The notes below the pieces were generated by a model that was not told the DNA's origin, did no database searches, and worked only from the letters and a program-made list of their open reading frames with translations. Source: Taiwanofungus camphoratus (Eukaryota; Basidiomycota; Agaricomycetes; Polyporales; Taiwanofungaceae). From it: a stretch of DNA of 64,000 bases. Shown here one piece after another: positions 26,601-39,000 of the stretch. The stretch covers positions 372,001 to 436,000 of the forward strand of contig CP021227.1 in the NCBI GenBank assembly GCA_003999685.1. Direction: 5' to 3'. How positions within the stretch are numbered: position 1 is the stretch's first letter; each line of letters starts with the position of its first letter. Position numbers and translations under genes: made by a program.

Positions 26601-26909
26601 GAGAGAGAAATGAGAGGAATTGAAGAGGGTGAACGCAAGCGTCCGATTGAAGACGGGTTGGTACCCGCCCCAGTCAACTGTAATTAGAATTTTCATGACG
26701 GAAGATTCCACAACTCTTGATAAACATAGGACAGCAAGGATACCAGTTGGTGGATGGAACAGTACCATCGCAAAACATCCCACTTACCATATTGTTCCGT
26801 ATCTAGAAACCCATACGCCATCCTTCTGAACTGCGTAATATGTATATGTAAGCACATTTTCGTCGCACGGAGGCGCATTGGACATACCATGAGGATGGTG
26901 CTCTATCGT
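23651..26909. other. Non-coding or decayed stretch
   Basis: Three kilobases with no recognisable gene. A 112-codon frame at 23,862-24,200 (+), with an acidic tail, has no known domain. 23,690-23,770 and 24,310-24,410 share short words (gttcact, cctgtgac, cagttcag), suggesting a dispersed repeat or ends of a small element, but I could not define borders. From 24,900 to 26,500 the plus strand is purine-rich, with short serine-rich frames on the minus strand that I take as chance. The part next to 26,910 receives the 3' end of the F-box gene. Confidence 0.35.
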
Positions 26910-28123
26910 CTACACCCCCTGAGCATGCCAAGCCAAGTGGTGGAGTTGGCACTGCAACTCATCTTTCTGGAGAATATTGTTGTACCAGGCTCTATCGCTG
27001 TACCGCCGGAATTCAATCATGACACGTCTAACAGGGTGCCCATTGGTGATGACATCATTGATAGTCTTCCAGTCAACTCTTGGTAAAATTGCCGGCCGTT
27101 CACCGATGAGGTGGGTGGGTTTCAGTATTAAATGGAAGGAAGAAATGACATCGGAGGTGACTCGAGACAACATTCTCGACATTGAATACCAGTATGTGTC
27201 CCACTGCGACACATCAATCAAGCAAGCGCTGAATTTGACACTGGTCAACCGATTATTGCATCCCAGTATGCAATGGTCAGGCTCTTCTGCAGTCAGAACA
27301 TGATACAGATCAGGTCAGTTATTGATGCAGGCTGAGGACTGACCTCTAAGAATCACAGGCACTGTCAGTTCCTCAAGGTCTGAAAGAGTGTGTAAGAGAG
27401 TTGCTAAAGGTGTCCATGGACTGCTCATGTCCTGTTCCCTGCAGTCAATATTGGGAACATGGAGATCTGTGATGGATTGAGCAGATGAAGTAGCCAGAAG
27501 AAAGCTGCACAGATCAACCAACACCCGCTTGGTCACTCCGCTAGCATCGAATATTCGCAGTCGTGGTCTTTGATGGTGGAAACTGTGATGACGACCAGAT
27601 GCTACACGCAATCGATCGAGAGTAAGGGTCTGAAGCTGTGGAAGCCCAGAGACGAGACGTTGCATGTCACCGAATGTCTGGAATTGGAAATCAACTGCCA
27701 GAGCCAGGTGACGGAGACAAACAGCAGGATGCAACCGAAGAAGTTCAAATGGGGCCGTGGCCATGCCCGACTGCTCCAATCAACATCTTGGATGTGCAGG
27801 TACCCGAGTGCTGTCAATTGACAGCCGAGCAACTGCGGCAAAAGATGCACAAAAGGCTTTCCTCTGTCCTCATAGATATGCATGACTTCCACAGATTCAT
27901 AATGCGGCCACGTCTCTGACTCCAGCTGCAGATCGTGTACCACGGAGTCGAAGTGAGAGCAAGTGCGGATTGTTAATTCCCATCCAGGGAATTTGCTCAA
28001 GTGATAGTCGATACAATGCTTCCAGGCAGGGCACGCCTTAGCACAAGCGCGTGACATCTGAGGATGGCGCGAGAGGGAATCTATGATAAGGTCAATTATC
28101 TCTTGTGGCAGACGAGGGATCAT
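26910..28123 (-). CDS. F-box/LRR-like protein, probably frame-broken
   Basis: An F-box-like protein of the basidiomycete type. It starts at 28123 with MIPRLPQEIIDLIIDSLSRH, a typical short F-box entry, followed by ACPAWKHCIDYHLSKFPGW. The leucine-rich body continues to LGYLHIQDVDW near 27,785, and then the family-like sequence resumes in another frame (FELLRLHPAVCLRHLALAVD). No plausible intron lies between them, so a small indel near 27,770 is the simplest reading. A donor (AGAG then GTCAGT) near 27,340 starts the next intron, and the C-terminal part, for example PTHLIGERPAILPRVDW, runs to the stop at 26,910. It may be a recent pseudogene or contain a sequencing error. The partner substrate is unknown. 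Confidence 0.55.
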
Positions 28124-30539
28124 GACGCGACATCGCTAGCTAGTGTGGTCAACGAGGAGCAGTGATAGCGAGTCACAATGATGGGCCTGCTGAGGCTGCA
28201 TGTACTTATTGAACAGCAGACAAGGTGATGCCTCTGTGATAACGTGTGAGAACCAGGCATTCACGGAAAATGCAGTGCAGATGCCGGTGTGTATGCATAA
28301 TTATATGAAATTCACATCGAGGAATGAGGCCTGAGGTTACAGAAGGTCCTGTCAGAATTCTTTCTGGGCCAGGGCCTATTACATTCACAGTCAGAAGCAG
28401 TTCACAACACTACAACACATGCACAGCAAGGATGTGAGAACTGGCTAATGACCGGGCCTCAATAAGTGGGTAAATCAAGTACCATTGCCTTCACCCATCA
28501 ATTCTCCCCAAATAGCTTGATGGGAGCAGTGACAGGCGTCTGCCAACAAAAGACAACAAAGTAATGGCGAGTCCACCATCTGCCCTACCAGAATAGGAAT
28601 AAGGCACATTTGCAAAGAGCATAGAATCAGATGTGTAGGCGCATAGAAGGAACAAGCAGTATGGGAGGCACACCTGACAGACCACCGCCGTGGCCAGCAC
28701 GTAACGCCGCACTAATACTATGCCTAACCACATATTCGGCACCCCCCAAGTCAGCAGTAACGGGGCTGTCACAGATCATGTGAGTGCACAGGCAGCTAAA
28801 GCTCAGAGCAGGACAGGTAGACGGAGATGGTTGGACTTTGTCATCAACAGCGTACTCCGCTGGCGTGCGTGATTCCAAGGCGTGACAGCACCTGCTGTTG
28901 CTCGAGAAAAAGGGACTTCTCAACCACTCCACCTTTTATCATTGTTCAAGCTTGAAATGAGAGCAGGAACGTGAAAATATATGTACATAAAAAGAGTGAA
29001 AAAAATTGAGTGTAGTGAATGCGAGAATCATGAGGGTGCTGACTTGGGGGTGGTGCCAAATACGCGGTTAGGCATAGTAGTAGTGATATACCAATCAAAC
29101 ATTTTTGTGACTGCATATCCTGTTTGATAAGTTACCATTGAAATCGAACCAGCCAAAGACAAGTGTGCCCACAAGGGTCACTTTCAGGTTGGACAGGTAC
29201 CCCAATCTTATGAACAAAGGCTGTCAACGACATCAAGCTTGAATTCTCTCATTGCTGTCTGTACACATTGCTGCTCACAATGCCCTGTGCTGTGAGACTT
29301 ATGGTCGCTGCTCGCAGGTCACATTGACTGGTGCTCATATAACCTTCATTCAAGAAATGCGTGATCGCATTTATGCTATGTGTATGATCGTATATTATGG
29401 AGGCTCATCTGGAGCATGAGCGACATGGCATCAGGGTGCCATCATAATTTGCAACAATCCCGGTGCACTCATTCATATCTTCTTTCACATCAATTGTTCA
29501 TCACCACACTCGATATGCAAACCTGCCTGATGTGGTACTGATCTTTGTGGCTTATCTCAATTGTTGAAGGACACTTAGGCCAATTGTCCTTCCTGCCATG
29601 GTTATATGTGGCAGGCATCAACAACATCACTCGCGAGGCGTTCTGGTTCAGACGGACCAAGCTCATGAAATTTAATCTTTTATGTCCATCCATTGTGCAC
29701 ATGGTATAAACTATGAGGCTAGAGCGGTGCGATCCGCCCCTTGCTTTCACTGATCTACTCATTTGCTGATTCATCAAATGGACATGCATGTGAATCTCGT
29801 GGGCTAGTTCTTCACATTTCTCACATATAGCTATAGTTGAGCCTCATGTAGAGTGGACCCACACTTCTATTGCAGCTTATAGCACTCATATGTCACCCGT
29901 TGCTCATTTCTCGAAGTTCTATCATGAGTGCTCTTGAATTCTATATAGGTGGTGCTTGTCCAATGTGCTGTTTTTCAAGTCACGCTCACCGCAACCGGCA
30001 TCTAAAACCCTCGACAATATGGAAAAAACCCTCACTGGAGTAGAAAGACTTCAAAGGTGGCCTATGTCAAGCTTGACTTGGGCCTTTTTGATGCCTCACT
30101 ACTCACCAATGATATTGCGCTTGAGGTCACTTTCAGTGTACTTGAGAGCCATATTGAGAACCCTATTGTCGATATCATGGAGGTCACTGAGGACCTGATG
30201 TTGATTCCACACCTGTTGGAGTTCGCAATCTCAGGCAAGTCTCCCAATGCTTCACGCTGTGTGTAGTCTTATTGACCGCCTTAGCTATGAGCAATAAATT
30301 GTATCAGCTCCTTACAATGTGGAGCATTCAGAACTTCCCAACAACTCCCCATGGATTTGCTTCATCCCTGCTGTCAAAATTGCTGGAGCACTTCTCATTG
30401 TTATTATTGTTCATAGTGGGAGGGGCAACATCGGATGTTGCACAGCACCTACAGACATGTCTTCACTCAATTCAGCAAGCCCGTTGATGAGTTCTGTAGT
30501 CTCCTGGGCTTCAAATTGCAATTTTAGGAGCTTTCTAAT
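28124..30539. other. Repeat-like spacer without callable genes
   Basis: No domain is recognised on either strand. Frames at 28,490-28,930 (-) overlap in two registers and look like chance. Frames at 29,956-30,266 (+) overlap likewise; one (LEVTFSVLESHIENPIVDIM) reads like protein but has no start, partner exon or family I know. The composition and the position next to the pyrimidine-rich repeat suggest transposon debris. Confidence 0.3.
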
Positions 30540-32100
30540 CCCCTCACAGACCATCCTACGACCCTTCTACAGCCTACAACAGATGAGATAGGTCCCTATG
30601 ATGTTCCTAACACCTCCTTTGTATCCTAAACCCTTCTAACACTCTACAAAGTCCTGCGAAGTCACACAAGATGCTACAAAGCTTCAAACGCTAGCCACGA
30701 AGTCCCTAACTCCTACTAAGTCCACTATCAGACGCTGCTGGCCCTCCCATATTGTTCTATTGGGTCCAGGCCCCAGCTACTACGTCACTCATCCCGGGTT
30801 TAGCTAAGAAGGCTTAGCTAAGTCTCTCCTAGCTCTTGTGATTGCAGCTACCTCCGATAGGCTCCGAAACAGTCCGAAGTTCCGGAAGCTGGACTTAGGA
30901 AGCCTTGTGCACCCCATGGGTCTCGATCCTATGCCATAAGGTCATCCTAGGGCGTATCCATATGGTCCTCCACCCAGTTAGGACACCTCCTACCCCAATT
31001 AGGCCAAGTCCCGCTGCTAGGAACTTTGTACGCTCTTAGCCCACTAAGATAGTTGATCACGGCGCATGGCTGCTCTCGGATAGTCATCTCGCCCTCGTAA
31101 ATGAACTTGGTCACCTTTCTACCGTACGTAGTTCCCCTGTTTCAGTTCCTATTTAGTTCCTATCCTCCTCGTGTTCACTTCGGAGCCCATGCACTTTAGT
31201 ACACATTTCGGACTCGTAAGGATCACTTCGCGCAAGAATAGTTCACCTCGCGCTCCCCTATTTAGTCAGAGGTAGTTTACTATGTACGAGAGAGACCCCT
31301 CAGTGCACGCTTCTCTCTTTGGAATACCAGTTCCCCGGTAGCTCCGATCTCAGAAAAGCACCGCGAGTACAACCTTAGGAACGGTCCTAAGCCCTTAAGT
31401 CTCCACCCCAGCTCTGTTTTAGTACCTTTGAACTACGTTTACGCTCGCGATATATCTACGAACCACGTCTACGCTTCCCGAACTATGCACTACGATCTAT
31501 GAAGTCGCCATGACTTCGCGCCCTTCAGCACCTCTTATAGCACCTATCCGGTGGGCCTCCACCTTAGTTATACCCTTAGGCTCATGTTGCATCATTCCTA
31601 CGTCCTACGAATAACCCTACGACTCCCCCATAGCCTCCATTTCAGGCTATAGCACCTCCCCCTACGTTCTCGAACTCTTCGACCTACACCTCGAAGTCAT
31701 CAGACACGTCAGAGCTTCCAGCAACCTCGTTCTCTCATTCCTATTCCAAGTATTAGCTCTTCGAACCATCCGACCTCTCCTACAAGTCTCCTACGCTAGC
31801 CAAACCTCGCTCTAACAAACCTCTAAGCCTTACGCCCTTTAACTAACTCTAGCTAAAAGGACTTCGCAGCAGTCTCGTACCATCTGCCGCTTAGTAGAAA
31901 CTATAGTCCATTGGCTTATTGCTCCCTAACTCTATACAGCCTACGAAGTCAGCTCGCGCGATTTAGCTAAAACTTCGAAGGACTTCGCAGAATCTCGAAG
32001 AACTTCGCGTACTTCGGAGGGCCTCGCAAGGCCTTAGGGATCGTATAGCACTTAGGAACAAGATCCTGTTGTGCAGGACCCTTGACCCCTTACTCCCCCA
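30540..32100. repeat. Pyrimidine-rich non-coding repeat, possibly LTR-like fossil
   Basis: About 1.5 kb with no open frame over 60 codons on either strand, rich in C and T on the plus strand, built from short recurring words such as ctacgaagtc, cttcgcag, cttcgaag, ttagctaa and cctacg. Many are near-palindromic (ttcgaa, tagcta). The texture resembles the long non-coding terminal regions of retroelements in mushroom-forming fungi, so a solo, decayed LTR is one reading; a stand-alone satellite-like repeat is another. No matching second copy is present in the window, and the borders are approximate. Confidence 0.4.
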
Positions 32101-32399
32101 CTTACAAAAAACAAGACACACAGGTTTCCCGGTATCATACAGGTTGTAGCTCCTACCTCACATCCCCACAGTTATCACACTACCCCACAGCCACGTTGTG
32201 GAGCACTCCCTAGATACCAGGGTCCCCTAGGTCGTATCAGCGTCACATATTCTCAATAAGCAGAAGGAATTTTTACAGGTTCAGTGCTCGTCCATTACTA
32301 TCGCCAGTCAGCTAAATTGAATGTTGCAGTACTGTCTTAAAATCATATGCAACCTGAATTTCAAAGAGGCTTTCACAAGAGCCGATATCCCTAATTCAG

Positions 32400-35300
32400 A
32401 CATGATGAGAGCTCATCAGTGGTCGTGATGACTGGGACCAGTGATAGGCCATCTGCATCTCCCGTTGCATACTTTGATAATATCGACAGCTTTGGTGATT
32501 GGCATATTCTCCTTTCTGACCATGCTAGTACAAATCTGCGCCAGATGCATAAGAAAGATGGCAAACTGTTTGACATCGTCATCAAGAAACTTAGGTAAGT
32601 ATATCAGCTCTTTCATAAAGTTTGGAACATTCTCAAGTCAACCTCTGCCTTTTATAAAGGAGTTGTTGCAAGGGCACTTTTCTGCTAAAAGTCACAAACG
32701 ATTGACTGGACCTGCAGTTGACATTCCCATATTCATGGCAAAGCTATTCAAATACTCTCGTCTCGTGGTAAGCTAAGTTGCACTATGCTAGATACACTGT
32801 AAACCCTCATTCCACATGTCCAGTATCAATTTGACCGTGCACCTGACTCTGAAAGTGATGTGAGTCTGTTGCTCTTTCTCAACATATGGTTATATTTACA
32901 TGAAAACAAAGAACCAAGATCTAAGTCTCCACAAGTACATATGACTATATGGTCTCACAGCAGTGGATATAGTAATCAAGATATTTGGCATATATACGCA
33001 TGTACAGATGGATAGATGCTTCTGGAACCAAGTAAGCCATGAACTAAGTTGACAAAGGAATGATGAACAACGGTGATCATCCTCCATTACTTTGACAAAT
33101 ATAATGTCATTCACTGAGTTGATGTTGGTCAGATATGTCTCACAAAGCCTGTCAGATCATATTGGTGGTGGTTTTGTCTCTAAAAGGGAAGTCAAAATTC
33201 TGGCACCTTCATATATTCAAGACCTACATGAGAAAGACCTGGTGAAGGTATTTAGATTGTACTTTCCCTTTTCACACCCTGACTAGTATCTATTGTAGCT
33301 CAATAATCTGCTCATGTGGGTATTGCAGATTGTCCTGATCCACGCACCATGTGTTCTCATTATAGTGTTTGATCACCTTGTTCTGTAGGTGCCAGAAATA
33401 TGTTGAATTTTCACAGGTAGGTTGTTAGGTTGTTTACTAAATGAATTTATTGCATTGTTAATTGTTGATTTCTGATGGTGTCATAGCATTTGCTCAGCGG
33501 TGAGTTTTTTTACACCTTTGTGTGAAGATGTTTTCCTTGATGTTCAATTTTTGCCAGGCTTTATGGCTGATCAAGATGTGCAGCCTCTATTTGTTCTCTC
33601 ATGAGTATGGAACTCAATCCTCCCAGTGCATGCTCTCAATCTGGTAAAGTCAGGAAGAAAAGAAAATAGTCAACAACCCTTCATCGTGTTTTGTCTTGGG
33701 TCGAAGTGGAACAGGGTAAGAGATGTAAATCAGCTCACTTATATGTGAATTGATCAAAATTCACATAGCAAAACAACAGCCATGCTTGCCAAGATGCTAG
33801 ACATTGAACAGTCCTGGCAGCAATATGGATGTAATTTACCAAGACCTCGTCAGCTTTTTGCTACGCAGTCTTGTTTCCTTGTAGAGAGAGTTGAGGATTA
33901 CTTCTATAAACTGCAACAATCCTTACATATATCGGACCAACCTTTGAAACCGGCAATGCTTGTGACAAATAGTAGCAGCAACCAACAAGGACTATATGAT
34001 GCTGATGAGAAGCCTGCAGTACAAGAACATCTTCCAAAGCATTTTGCCGAACTCAAAGATGACCATTTCTCAATGTTCATTACATTTGATCATGTAAGTC
34101 CGATTCCTCAGTGCATATCGAACTATTAAGGCATACCAAAATTTCACCAGTTATGTCGCTTGCTTGAAGCTGAGCTCAATGTCTCGTATGAGACTCCCTC
34201 AAATCAACAAATTCCTAACAAGACCTCATGTTCATCGGTGTTGAGCACTTCATCTAGTGCCAATTACATGTAGCAGGAACGGGCATCATTTATTTCTTAT
34301 GGGGCATTTTTAGATTTCTATTGGCACCACTTCCCTCAAACATTGACTAAAAGCCTAGATATGATTAACAACTCTAAACCTGCATGATCTTATACATGAC
34401 ATCGTTAGATCCAACTTTGGTTTTTGACAAATTTATGGGTAAGCCGAGGTATGATGTACAATGAGTTGATTGCCTCAACCTGCTTCTCAGATGTTATCAA
34501 AGGATCAGAGCAAAGTCTCCATTATAAAACAGAATTCCTGGACAGAGAAAGCTATTGCTGTCTCAGCCACCGAACATACGCTACATTTGCTGATCAACGA
34601 GAGATCATTTATGGCTTATTTCAGATCTATCTGAAGCTCAAACAGCAGCATGGAGAATATGATGCCACTGATAGGTATGTGTGTATACCATTATCACATA
34701 CCTACCTCCTGCAACTGAAATTCTAATCCAGGATGCATGCTCTACTAAATGGTCTATGTGAGAACTGAAATTTTAGCCTGTGCATTGATTTCATGTTGAG
34801 TTAGGATCTCTACAAGAAGAGAGAATAAACTGATCAGTTTCGCTAGCTACATTGATGAAGCACAGGACAATCTATTGGTTGATGCCCTCAGTAAGCCTTG
34901 CCAATGTCCAACGGAGCTCATTGAAGTTCAATTGCACTTGCAAATGCAGTTTTGAGGGCAATATGCAGGAATACAGACAGTGGTTTATTCTGGGCAGGTG
35001 ATACAGCACAAGCAATTGCGGCCAGGAGCACGTTTAGACTGGAGGATTTAAAAGTGTTTTTGTACAGAATCAAGGTATGTTATAGCTGAATATCACCAAT
35101 GTGCTAGTTGTCAATTCCTTTTTAGGAAAATGCAGGCTCAGCATGCTGCCATTTGCAACCTCAGTTGTTTCAACTGTCTGTCAATCATTGTTCACACACA
35201 GGGATTGTTGATTGTGCTCATTCTATCATTGGATTGATCTGAGGGTTTTGGCCCAATGCGATTGATGTTCTTGCCACAAAGAGAGGCAAGGTTCCTGATC

Positions 35301-38300
35301 TGAAGCCCATTTTCTTTTCCTGTGCAGATGAAAGCTCTGTTGGATACATACACACTCTTTTCGAAAAGCCATAAGTTGAATTGCCTACTTACTTTATTTT
35401 ATTTCTTACTAGCCCATCTTTTTCTCTTCTTTAGAGAAGAGCATCAGGACTTTGGCGCAGAGCAATGTAGGAGTTCTAGTTATGCACTCAGGGGTTTCAG
35501 TTGACCATAAAAATATCAAGGCATTTTAGTCCGTAATGATGAGGCTCGGAAGGATTTGCAAGCAAGAGTAGGGTCTGCTTGAAAAATAGGCTTGATAATG
35601 TATACTCATATTGTAAAGCTTTTGGCCTTGACTCACAACTAATCGAGCATGCATAGGACAATTTACAAAAGCAAGGGACTCGAGTTTAATGATGTACAGA
35701 CCTCATTTGCTTCCAGTCATAAATGCACTTACAAGGCATGACAGATTCTTCTATATAATTTCTTCCAGGATTCAATCACAAACCTTTCACAATGGAGGGT
35801 GATTCTCAATGTTTGCTGTGGAATAGAGACCCCCGTTCCATGTTTTGATGCAAAACACCATGATAGCATTCTTTGGGAAGTGAGTATTGATACGAAGCAG
35901 CATGTCGTATATTTGATCTGATTGAATTCAACAACATTAGCTAAAATTCCTCTATATGGCTATTACGAGAGCACGCAACCATCTATGAATTGCTGATGAG
36001 TCTGAGAGAAGTGAACCAATGTGGGTATGTACTTTACTTATGCATATATATTCTCCTCACATGCGGCAGACTTTCTGGATGGTGATGGATCATATCCAGT
36101 CTCATTAAGTGAGTGCAGAAACAGAATGTTTGCATCTTGCAAACCCGTCAAGTGCGGAAGACTGGGCAAAGAAGGGACATATTCTGTTCAAGAAGAAGCA
36201 GTTTTCTCTGACAGTACAGTGCTATGAGAGGGCATCACTTCCCCAGGAACTGGCAGTGGTTCGTGCTTACCATCTAAGGGAGCAGGCCAGGATGTCTCTC
36301 GTTGACCCCCATATGGGATGCATATCATGATCACAAGCATTCCTTAAAGCAGCAGAAGCTTACATGGCATCGGTACAAGGTGCATCAAGCCAAAAACGAA
36401 TATGTGTATGACATGCTGCAGAATGCTATTTGCTCAGTGGGGATGATTGCAAAGCCACCAAAACTTACAGGTCTATATCTGAGTTTGACCTCACAATAAG
36501 ACATTATCAAAAGGCAGGACGGCTGGATGACGCTGTACAAATTGTATTGTCACATCGGAGCAGTATCTCAGAGGATGTGAGGATAAGCATAACATGTGAA
36601 GCCATACACAGTTTTTTTAATGTGCAACCTGGTAAGGTATACTGCCTCATGAAACACCCAAGCTTCTCAGTCTTCTTTCCAGGAAAGCCATAAAGAAAAG
36701 CAGGGAACTTTTCTTGTCCCTTGAGGAGACACTGGAGTTCATGCATCTCCACAAACTGAGCAATGCTCGCACTGAAGTTCTCCTTGCAGAAGGCTTCGTT
36801 ACTCAGGCTGCAAGACTTTTTCTTGAAATACACAACAAACATTCAATAGAACGAGCTGAACAATGCCTTTCTCAGGAAGTTCAGCAGTATATGTCCCTAG
36901 CAGTCAAACCAAACACTAAAAGTCTGTATATGAAAGAGCTAGTTAGTATCGCCCATGATTTCATAGATGTTTTTAAAGCATCCAGAAAGGAACATAAAGA
37001 GGTATATACAATTTTCAATGGTATAACCTCTAATATCACTAATGCCTCATCAGATCGAAATCTTTCTAGCAATTGTGTCTGCTGATGTAGAGCAGTTACT
37101 ACAACTTGGGCACAGATTATACTTACATGAGCAGTACCTTCCTCTCACATGGCTTAGCCTGGATCACGGTTTGGCTTGCCTATCAACCGATCAACCACCA
37201 AACACCGAGGTCATCACTTCCTTCATGGACAATGTTTTGTTATATGCTCATATACTAGAGAAGATCATCACCAATCCATCAAAATGCAACTCTGCAATGA
37301 TGCAGCAGCTTTTAGAGTTTCAGACCTTACCTCTGAACATGTTCTTGGTCCTGAAAGGCTCCTTTCTTTGCAGTTTTGCGCTTAACCATGACATGGAGCT
37401 TCAGCTCTAAACTAGTGATACCATAGAAGAAGAAATGCTACTCACAGCCATCCGTGCAGCTCTCTGCCACTATCTCCAGATTAGAGTTACACACAAATCC
37501 ATCTCTCAATCAGTCTCATCTTTCTTTCCCTACCATTCTTTCACTGTTCTTGGCAAACATGAAGGGGACAATTGAGATGCTTGTATGGCTGGATACATGA
37601 ACCACGATCCTCTGGATGGCACATTGTATCGTGTTCATATCCATGTGCATGTGCGGCAAGTGCAAATCTATCAGCGTCTTCACACAATTGAAGAGCATAT
37701 CCAAAAATCAATGCAAGAATGGTATGTTTGCATTAGGGGAAGTGGGTGTTCACACTGATGATCCTTCTGCCAGATGTGGACTTGATCATCTTCATCGCAT
37801 ATTGTTTCCACCGTTTTACAACTTCACATTTTTATCTCTTCAAAAGGACGTCCTTATGTCGGAGTGGGAGAACACCACCCAAATAATCAATGACTGGATC
37901 AGTTTCCTGTCACCTCGGGTCCGATGGCCCTGTAGCTCGCAGTTCATCATCCTGGATGCAGCTTTGACTGTTATCACCGAGATTGCAGTTCTCAGCTTTA
38001 TTTTATATCCAGAAAATGCCAAAACATATACTTTATATGCCACTGACCTCAAATTTCAGTCAATGCAAGAGAGCCAAATCAGGTCTTCCTATATTGTATT
38101 GGACTTCCTTCGTTCTTTGGAAGATACTGAACATAATTCAACATGGGCCAGTGTCTTGTATACTGTGTAAGTTCAATGCACCAAATTCATCGGGTAGCAG
38201 TTCTAATACGATGCTCAGACACATCATTGAGGAAGGATCACCAATCAATATCACTGTTCTCTGTGACGTCCTCAAGTATTTGTGCAAATCATTAATCATG

Positions 38301-39000
38301 TCTAGCAGAACTTTGTTACATGGTGCCATACTCCCAGAGTTGGTTGCAAGATATATCATACTGGAATTTTGGATCCAAGATCTGGAGTGAACTCACAAAA
38401 CAACTGCTGCCTCTGCTCCTCAGATCAATGAATACTCTGCTGGAAGAAATATTTGTAGGATCAGGCCCAGGTAAAGTCTTTCTGAAATCATGATGTCTTT
38501 GTCTGAGTGTATTCCAGGGCGTCTCCTGTACACAAAATCGAGCATTGATGGTCATCATAGATGGTGCATATTTGTCTCCCGCATGTAAGTAAAGTTGACC
38601 TAATTGGAAAGTGAACTGAAAACTTAGTTACTTTTTGTAGATGCAGACTACTCTTTCTCCGTAAGTTTCATACACAACTGGTCTCGGATCGATTCTTACT
38701 CACATTCAGTTTTAGTCAACAGCAATATCGAAAATAGTGAAGCAAGTTCCAATGCCTTCGCTACTGCGACATCTTTACTGGAGCCTACACAAAAGCCATG
38801 CCACAAGTATGTCACTGTTATGTGAAGCCTATGCAGCTATGAACAATTTCATAGGTCTGCTTATGCAACTGACTGGCATGATTTGGGCCGCACTACGTGG
38901 GATTCAGAATTCAGTTCTTGAGATGAACTAGTTCGTCTGCATGAGGAAGGCAAAGAATCCCACAAAGAGGATGCTGAAGAAGTATGCATGGTGACATACA
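32400..39000 (+). pseudogene. Decayed TRANK1-like UvrD-family helicase
   Basis: Remains of a very large P-loop protein of the UvrD/TRANK1 type (TPR and helicase), a family with many copies in Agaricomycetes and unknown role. Recognisable blocks in order: 32,490-32,600 WHILLSDHASTNLRQMHKKD; about 33,650-33,830 VLGRSGTG, an intron, then KTTAMLAKML, which together give Walker A GRSGTGKTT; 33,830-34,100 PRQLFATQSCFLVERVEDYF; 34,840-34,880 YIDEAQDNLLVDAL (Walker B/DExx); 34,990-35,070 GDTAQAIA and FRLEDLKVFLYRIK; 35,668-35,700 SKGLEFNDV; about 35,955 MAITRARNHL; then helical TPR-like text to about 39,000. Between blocks there are many stops and frame changes; the ITRARNHLW motif, for instance, ends in a stop where Trp is expected. 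Several splice sites survive, so decay is not ancient. Confidence 0.72.
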
